This document shows positions 56,428 through 64,000 of a stretch of DNA of 64,000 bases, piece after piece. This stretch comes from Chlorophyllum brunneum (Eukaryota > Basidiomycota > Agaricomycetes > Agaricales > Agaricaceae): the NCBI GenBank assembly GCA_963576785.1, contig OY756147.1, forward strand, positions 1,364,001 through 1,428,000. The letters run 5' to 3'. Made by a program: the position numbers and the translations under genes. How positions within the stretch are numbered: the stretch's first letter is position 1; every line of letters begins with the position of its first letter. Below the pieces are notes generated by a model. The model had not been told where the DNA came from, searched no databases, and saw only the letters and a list, made by a program, of their open reading frames with translations.

Positions 56428-59256
56428 ATGCGATTGGTCTATGGGTCTCTCCATTTCCATATCGCAAAATCTTATCTCTTCGTTCATCGTCGTTTCCGGT
56501 CCTCCATGTCCAACCCGATATACAAGACTGCCCATCGCTTCGACAAGGCCCGTCTAGAGGCCTTGTTGAACAGAAGGTTCTTTTACGCCCCTGCTTTCGA
56601 AATCTACGGAGGTGCCCGAACTGGTTTCTCGCCTCTAATCTTTGACTCAACTTTGACTCTAGGTGTTGCTGGCCTGTATGACTATGGCCCACCGGGCTCT
56701 GCTTTGCAGGCCAACATTGTTTCGGAATGGCGCAAACATTTTATCGTGGAGGAAGGCATGCTCGAACTCGATACAACCGTTATGACCCCCGCTCCTGTGT
56801 TCGAGACCTCCGGCCACGTAGCACGGTTCGCCGATTGGATGGTCAAGGATACCAAGACCGGAGATGTCCTCCGTGCTGACCATCTCGTAAAAAACGTACT
56901 AGAGGCCAGGCTGGCGGGCAATTTGGAAGCGAGGGGCGTAGCTGCCGCACCCCAGGATGAAAAGGATAAAAAAAAGAAGGGTGCAAAGGCGGCTGCTGTT
57001 GCACTCGATGATGCGATTGTGAAGGAGTACGAGACAATCCTAGCCCAGGTGTGTAGACGAGTCATTACTTATCCAGTTCCTGAATCCATTGATTATTGAT
57101 TATTTTGGTTTTCAGTTGGACAATTATTCGGGACCTCAGCTTGGGGAGCTTTGCCGTACACACAACATTCGCAACCCTGACACCGACAACGACGTTGGCG
57201 AACCTCAGCAATTCAACCTCATGTTCACGAGTAGCATTGGTCCTACCGGTCAGCACCCAGGGTGCGCTATAAATCCCAGTTCTACCATTTCGCGAATTAA
57301 ATCTATTTCCATGCAGCTATCTTCGTCCTGAAACTGCTCAAGGTCACTTCCTCAACTTCTCTCGCCTCCTTGAATACAACAATGGCCGCGTCCCTTTCGC
57401 ATCCGCTCAAATTGGCCGTTCTTTCCGTAACGAGATCTCACCGCGCGCCGGCCTTCTCCGTGTCCGCGAATTCACAATGGCTGAAATTGAGCACTACGTC
57501 GATCCGGAGGATAAGAATCACGATAAATTCAATGAAGTACGCGACGTCGAGCTCATCCTGCTCGACCGTCATGTCCAGGAAGCTGGGAGCAGCGAGACGA
57601 CTAAGATGAAGGTCGGCGAGGCGGTGGACAAGGGTATCATCGCTAACCAGACTCTCGGCTACTTTGTCGCGCGTATATACCAGTTCCTCATCAAAATTGG
57701 CATCAACCCCGAGCGTCTGCGCTTTCGCCAACACATGGCTAATGAAATGGCACATTATGCGACAGACTGCTGGGATGCTGAGATTCACAACTCGACTGGT
57801 TGGACCGAGTGTGTTGGGTGCGCGGATCGTGCCGCGTATGATTTATCCGTGCACACTGCCAGGACCGGCCATCCCCTTGTTGTCCGTCAGGCTCTAAAAG
57901 AGCCTATCGTGACGGAGAGAGAAGCGGTTGAATGGAATAGGAAGAATTTGGGGAAAACTTTCAAGCAAGATGCGGGTACTATTCAAAAGATTGTGGAATC
58001 ACTGGACGAGGCTGCACTGGTCAAATGCAAGAGTCAACTCGCGCAAGGGTGAGTATAAGTGTGGAGTTGCGGTGATCGCATTCATTGATTTCGATCGTTT
58101 GCTGACTCCCTTTCCTTGGGTTTAGTACCGCGGTCGTCACTTCCACGGATGGAAAAGAGTTTCGGCTTACTCCAGACATCTTGACCATTGACCGGAAGGT
58201 CTTCAAGCAATCGAGTAAGTGCCGAACGAAACCCCATATTTTTTTGTTCACCACTTTAACGACACATATCCGCTCACTCTGATGTGTGGCATTGATCACC
58301 AGTTCGAGAGTTCACCCCCAACGTTATCGAGCCGTCCTTCGGCCTGGGGCGTATTCTTTACACCCTCCTGGAGCATAGCTTCTGGAGCAGAGAACAAGAT
58401 GTTGAACGTGGTGTAAGTCCTCGTTTCTTACGCAACGTAGCCTTCCGAAGGCTGATGGGCCGACTATCTTTGCGTTTAGGTGCTTTCACTGCCACCTGTA
58501 GTGGCTCCCACCAAGGTCCTTATCGTCCCTTTAAGCGCTCGTGCGGAATTCGATCCGTTGGTGCTGGAAGTTTGTGAGTTACCATTTTCTTCCTCTTCGG
58601 ACACTGAGCCCGTATACTGGGTTCCACTGACACTTTACTTTTGTATTTGCGTTCGTCTCTTGGTGATGATCATTGTATGAAGCTACCAAACTTCGCCGTG
58701 GAGGCGTCTTTTCTCGTGTTGATGATTCCAACACGTCCATCGGCAAACGCTATGCCCGGAACGATGAGCTCGGCACGCCTTACGGAGTAACGATTGATTT
58801 TGCTTGTACGTCACCCTGTTTCGTATCAGTCATCTTACCTCTTCCTTTTTCATGGATTTGGGCTGATTACTTCCTCTCTTTTCCAACAACCTTTCGATAA
58901 CACCGATGCATTTCACCCGTCACACTCGCTACTGCTCGTGGCTGCCATATGATCACGGATGTGAACCCCTGATACAATGAACATACGGAAATGCGGACAA
59001 AAATAGCCATACAGAACCGCACAATGACACTTCGGTGAGTTCCATTCTGGCGCGCCTCGTGTTGTCGTATTCATGAACACATCATTACTAACTTTGTATA
59101 TCTTTTCCTTTCAGCGAGCGCGATACCATGGATCAGAGAATTGGATCCATCGACGATGTGATTGCGACTGTCACGGACCTTGTTAATGGAGCTATTAGCT
59201 GGGCGGAAGCTTGCCAACGGTTACCCGTTTACGATGGCGTTCAGGCCATCGATTGA
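56428..59256 (+). CDS. GRS1: Glycyl-tRNA synthetase, dual cytosolic/mitochondrial starts
   Basis: Exons 56428 (or 56506)-56611, 56663-57048, 57116-57261, 57317-58048, 58126-58214, 58303-58412, 58480-58573, 58683-58805, 59007-59034 and 59115-59256; 651 residues from 56506, 677 from 56428. Eukaryotic GlyRS landmarks: [45 protein letters not shown], motif 2 [32 protein letters not shown], motif 3 [19 protein letters not shown], and the anticodon-binding domain ending TLRERDT. The 26-residue extension from the first ATG is rich in Arg, His, Ser and hydrophobic residues without acidic ones, like a mitochondrial presequence. Charges tRNA-Gly with glycine in both compartments. Confidence 0.92.
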
Positions 59257-62200
59257 GTCCTGGGAGTGGTGGTGCTGTTTGTGGTGTTGTGAAGCTATAA
59301 ATGTTCCGTGGCTGCTGGTTTAGGGCTCCTCGGCGTCTTGATGTGGTTGGGCCAGGGCGATGGTAACCGGTGAACTTTGCACCCCCGATTTTCCCCTTTG
59401 ATATTTCCAGGAATGAAAAGTTTGGAAGGTGGTTTTAGAACAAACATAACAGCTAGATTACTCGAAGAGTTCGTGACAAGACTTGCTGCGCACCCAACAT
59501 GTGGAATGTTTTGAGCTGAAATGAACCAAATGAACCAAGAACAAGTCAGGGAGTACGGATAAATGCGGTCAAGGCATCGAAGTGCACAAAAACCCTCAAT
59601 GGGCTGATAATAACACCCAAAGCCCATGGTTTCGTTGATACTACCGGTTTGGACAGGCCGTTCTCATTGTCATTCAATAATCGACCCGGACGGCGCGAAC
59701 GGCGAAGACTACAAGGTGACCAACTTGGGCTAAAAATACATTTCCAGCGAAATGTAAGAGAAGTCAGAAGGCTTCTATCTCGTTGTATATCTCCCCTGCC
59801 CCGTTTCTTGAGACCCTAGTTCGGTACCACGAAGTCGGCGGAATACCAGGGATTTACTTCTTTTTTGTTTTCATAGGAGGCGAGAGACGATGATGATCGT
59901 ACAACTGCCGAATTGTGCATGTGAGGTCAACTTGAAAACCTCCACCGATTTGTTCAAACACTCGACGCCCTTGCGGGGCGGACGATGGGTATGACAAGGA
60001 GCGGAACTTGTATTTGCATATGGGTTAACAATTCGATCGAGATTGGTGTTGGATGTAAGTGCATATCAGAGGCATGTGTGCCAACGATACTCAATGCTTT
60101 GTATTATCTCCTGTTCCTTCTCTACCATCGTAGGCAATTAAACAGTTCGTGTGCGTATGTATCCGCAAACCATCGCATTCCACGGAATGTTCTAGCTTCG
60201 TTTTGCGCACCATGCTCGGGACTGAAAAATGGAGCTGGAGTTGGGTAATAAGCGTGCTGGGTGGTGTCTGTCTAGATGATACCGTCTGGAGAATGTTCGG
60301 TAGTCTCATGTTGGCATCTTGATCATGCGTCTTGGCCCTAGTGGAGGGGACTGTGGAGAATTAGAAAGAAAACGTCCGAGCTACTGGGAAGATACCCACC
60401 AGGGTTCGTCCAGGAGTTCAAGAAATTTGGAGCCTCGATAACTGCAGTGGGAAAGGCCGGAAGGTACTACTTGCTTCACACATAATGGGCCCGATAACCG
60501 TTCGAACGTTCACTGAGCCTGAATTTGATCCAGACATACGAACGATGGTTCGATCGTTAGCTCCGACGAGATCCACAATGCAACCACTTAGATGACCGTA
60601 GTGTGGTCTGCGGGGTGCTGAGGATATGGGTGGCCAGGGAAACCCCCGCAAACCTACTCTGCCAATAGAAACCGCCGAGATGACCTTGAGGCGCAGATGA
60701 CGGGCGCAGATGATGACCTTAACGCGGGCAATCCCATGTTTATGTTTATGGGCGCTTTTATTTTTGAAGGATATGCCATGTTGGGGAGTCATCTGCCGGA
60801 CTCTCTTACTGATCCAGTTTGTTAAACGCTTGAGCGCGGTACATAGATAGACGCTTGCAGAAAGTCTTGATTACAGAGTCCGAGGGGTGCCTGTGGTTAA
60901 TCATATAATCGTATATGGTAGACAGCACTGGGTCATCTCGCGTTCCACCGAACTCTTTAACCCAGAGACTTGAGAGTATGAGCTTATTATTCCACATGGA
61001 GATTAGAGTCATCCCTTGGGTTGAGGGTACGCCTGAGTCATCATTTGAGGGAACAGCGACTGATCAATATTTAGAGAAGAGCATTTGAGGGCAAATTCTT
61101 CGAATGAGCTTTTGACTGGCTTGCACGTTCAGCGCTAAGCCATCATGCAACTACACGAAACACGTCAAATGCTGCGACTGGATGAAAGGAGAAGCCCTTG
61201 GCAGCTTCTGTGACCCTCAGAGAAGTTTATGAGCACTACTGATATCAGGTTTCTTTGGTTTTAGAAATTCCTAATCCAGCCTTAAGGTGCACTACATCAG
61301 CTTGCGGTTCCAAATTCCCCGAGTGTCAAGAATGCTGCTGAGTGAATTACTGGAGGGGTGGCTTCTTCATTGGCTTATGAAAGCTGGATGAATAACAGCC
61401 ATAGAGGTACAAACTTTCTCCCGATGTGGACAAAGAACGGATACTGAATTTGAACACCCATTCCGATGAGATGTCACTTCAAGCTTCTGTTATCTGATCA
61501 ATGATTTGCTGCGAAGCGTGTTTCCAAAGGACTTGAGACCCCGCGACTCGATGGCAGTAAGGATGATCACGACAACGAGGTGTAGATATGTGGTGACAAT
61601 AGAGATATTAAAACGGGGGTACTGGTCAGATATGAGCCCTAGGTTGCGCTCATTATCCAGGTACATGCATCATGTTATATATATCGGGTATGCGGAATTA
61701 AGCTCCACAATGTGGATGCCTATGCTAATGAACATCACACGTATTAGGTGGCGACCTGGGCAGGACACCACTCTAAATGAAAATGGGGGGGGTGAGGGTT
61801 CTGATGTTCATCTCAAACATTAGGCAAGCTAGTTAAGTCTGGAGGCAGTGACACAGTTAATGCACCAAGCGCATTTCATGCCTTCACCGGATTCAGGTAT
61901 GAATGCGGACGTATCATTGACAACGAAATTGGAAACAACGGGCTTCCTGCAGGCTACACGATGGCTCGTGGAGATGAGATGAGGAAGAGATCTCAATAGC
62001 GTGAGAGTAAACTGGGAAGGTTAACTGCAACACAAACTGCGCCAGAAGTCAGAGTACTTTGGTGGGAGACCGAATTAATTCACTCTCCCACCATAGACAG
62101 GCCTTTTGAATTGGTCTGAGCCAAATCCCACCTCGTAGGACGACACGTGGACGAAGGTCGCAGGGAAAGGGGAAGAGACTGTCAGATGATGGCCGTGATT

Positions 62201-63258
62201 GAACCTGCACTCACAGGTATCCGTTGGATTGGGCAACAGTGGAAGGGATTGCGACGCGTGCGAAAGGTATCACTATGCTATAGATAATTCCGTCAGGCGA
62301 TCGGTCGGGGCTTTGCAAACATAAGTAGCTTCCCCTCGTCCAGTCGCGGGACACCGTCATTCGTATTCAAAGCAGCGTGGTCCGACCTCGTGTCATTGGT
62401 TAACATCATAGCGGCATGTACCGGGTGTTGTTGGGGTGGGCATACATAATTGCCGACTTATGGGGTTTGGCAACATTCGACGAGGTTAACGGGAGTCTCA
62501 AGGGTTGCGTGCGGCGTTAATGCTCGAGAGGGTGTTTTGCCACACCTGATTTCGGCTTGTGGTGAGAACCAGAGTTACCTGGAAGCAGCCCGGGAATAGT
62601 GCCACTGCATACTGGTTCGAGACCGAAGCCTTTGCTGTGAAACAGCTATATGATCGTAGTATCAGGTGTAGACAACTCAAGAGAGATGAGAGGGGAGAAG
62701 GGAGGTGAATGATATATTCCCATCAATGCACAAGGAGTCACCAGTTGATGTTCCTGGCAAGAGGAGAAACCCGATGCTGAAAAGTTCCGGACGTACAATG
62801 ATGCAGGGATGATCCAGCTCAACTCAAGTTGACTACTTGGTTAGTCATGGTTCTAATGAGCCCTCAGGACTTCTTCAGTCTGGTAAGTGCACTGAGACTA
62901 CTTAGGGGGGTGGCAGGGGGGGGGCTCGCGGAGGCCTAAGATAGGCCCTGATTTTCCTCATATCCCATGTTGAGAAGCGATGTCTGATATGAAAGCACAG
63001 AAGCTAGACATGCCTCACTCATCAGCCAGATATGGGGGGCGAGTTGACATGGATAATAGAGCGGAAAATGTGTGAAATTAGTCAAGGTTCTGATCTGTGA
63101 TGTTATATGTTGCCATCTGGGTTAGTACATGATCTCAGGGATCTGACCAACTTGCCGTCCTGGATCGTTGCATCGAGTTTCCCCTTCCCGTTAAACACCT
63201 GTTGGCGACAAGATCCATCGCCCTCGTGAGATTTTCCGTCACACTTGCATGTCGACTC
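59257..63258. other. 4-kb region with no recognised gene
   Basis: Open stretches at 59985-60248, 60418-60792 and 61506-61823 lack motifs and splice context. The last has a weak resemblance to the G-domain genes at 1-5.3 kb (GYWSDM), too short to call. G-runs occur near 61787 and 62915. Confidence 0.45.
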
Positions 63259-63265
63259 TATAAAT
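63259..63265 (+). promoter_or_regulatory. TATA box of the coiled-coil gene
   Basis: TATAAAT, 118 bp before the start codon at 63383, at a plausible promoter distance. Confidence 0.45.
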
Positions 63266-63382
63266 CGCGCTCCTCGTCACAGCCAGACTGGTTCCTCACC
63301 CCGGTATAAACACCTTCTGCAACTCCTACAGACTACTTCATCAGCTCGGTCACCGTTCCTGTATCCTCCAAGTCCATTCACG

Positions 63383-63919
63383 ATGTCCAGTGTTGCGGCT
63401 ACACCTCTTGCTACTCAGCAGCCTAAGCCCAGAATTCCTTCGAGTCTAGTGGCCTTCCCTAGCGTTTCTCAATCCCTTCACTCGTTGTCCTCTGCCACGA
63501 GTGTACATGGCGTGTCACTTCAAGGATCTTATGCTCAGTGTACCCCTGCAAGTGAAGCCAAGGTATGTATCACTCTGCTCCGGTCATTAGCCGTTACCAA
63601 CGACTTCGCATGAAGCTCGAGGTTGCTTTGAACAAAAACCTCGCTGTAGCAAAACAGAGGCAGCAAGAGGAGCAGGAGAAGCGCCTCAGGGAGATGCAGG
63701 AGGCCGCACGCCTAAGAATGTTGGAACAACAGAAGCACCAACAGCTCCAGGTCAGTATCCAACTTGTATCCATGATATGAATGTCAGGCTCATTATCTTA
63801 TTAGGCTGCTACGGAGCCTGCATCCCCAATAACCATGATGACTCGGGTTCGTATTGCATCTTCACTCGTGGCCCCACAAAACACTCATTTTCTACGTACA
63901 GAAACCAAAAGCGAACTAA
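63383..63919 (+). CDS. Small coiled-coil protein, unknown function
   Basis: Proposed exons 63383-63562, 63616-63750, 63805-63846 and 63902-63919, all in phase, give 124 residues. The N-terminal 60 residues are Ser/Pro/Ala-rich and probably disordered; the middle is a strongly charged helix of coiled-coil type (EVALNKNLAVAKQRQQEEQE, LREMQEAARLRMLEQQKH). It ends in a basic KPKAN. I do not recognise the family. The last short exon lies close to the window edge, so an alternative splice continuing beyond 64000 is possible. Confidence 0.55.
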
Positions 63920-64000
63920 ACCTCTGGCTTTCTTTCGCACTATTGCGCCCTCAGCTGGCAAATTAGACTCTTTCTCGTTTATCTTCCAGGGACTTTGCAG

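Noticed and set aside
61506..61823. Possible G-domain family remnant (GYWSDM, and VRYEP in another frame)
   Set aside because: Only a few residues match, in two different frames, with no flanking similarity to the 1-5.3 kb array.
62560..62640. tRNA-like B box (GGTTCGAGACC)
   Set aside because: The T-arm stem does not pair and no A box lies at the right distance. Similar GGTTCGA hits near 54433 and 47648 fail for the same reason.
1..64000. CRISPR array, operon or prokaryotic regulatory structure
   Set aside because: The window is intron-rich eukaryotic DNA; no regularly spaced short repeats were seen.

Overview
The window looks like nuclear DNA of a filamentous basidiomycete. Genes carry many short (about 45-60 nt) GT-AG introns, some exons are only 7-16 nt long, and a young chromodomain Ty3/gypsy element is nested in an older copy. 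The gene content (a G-domain protein array, two P450 copies, paired bestrophin-like genes, a GT90 enzyme) would suit an Agaricomycete such as Rhizoctonia/Ceratobasidiaceae; that placement is inference, since no search could be run. All exon models below were assembled by eye from splice signals, reading phase and family motifs.

Layout. 1-5.3 kb: tandem array of G-domain (AIG1-like) genes, three readable and one gutted, set in duplicated non-coding DNA. 5.5-10.0 kb: a GT90 glycosyltransferase (-) head-to-head with a C2H2 zinc-finger gene (+), then a PPOX-class flavoprotein (-). 10.9-13.1 kb: cytochrome P450 copy A (-, 14 exons, open throughout). 14.1-36 kb: retrotransposon block. A minus-strand Ty3/gypsy chromovirus (element I, 14131-27017) has a younger plus-strand sibling (element II, 19527-25969, TSD CCTAT) inserted in its gag. 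Next come a gypsy integrase fragment (III), a Ty1/copia 3' end, a strongly decayed gypsy element (IV) and a further 3' fragment (V). 36.4-38.8 kb: P450 copy B (-), so the two P450 copies bracket the retrotransposon block. 40.1-42.5 kb: chromodomain + SET histone methyltransferase (Clr4/SUV39 type). 42.7-43.8 kb: multi-pass membrane protein (EXPERA-like) with two microexons. 45.57-45.93 kb: a small secreted precursor with four Trp-ending, Pro-rich repeats separated by KR/RR sites and EA/EAEA-type spacers, laid out like an alpha-factor precursor. 48.3-50.6 and 52.1-54.3 kb: two bestrophin-family genes with matching 13-exon structures. 56.4-59.3 kb: glycyl-tRNA synthetase with two in-frame start codons, suggesting cytosolic and mitochondrial forms. 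63.4-63.9 kb: a small coiled-coil protein gene.

Most noteworthy: the Kex2-type peptide precursor; an undescribed accessory ORF kept after the integrase in several gypsy copies; self-priming complementarity between LTR and primer-binding site; G-domain proteins whose P-loop lysine is replaced; and a 474-bp tract that is identical between the P450 copies even across introns.
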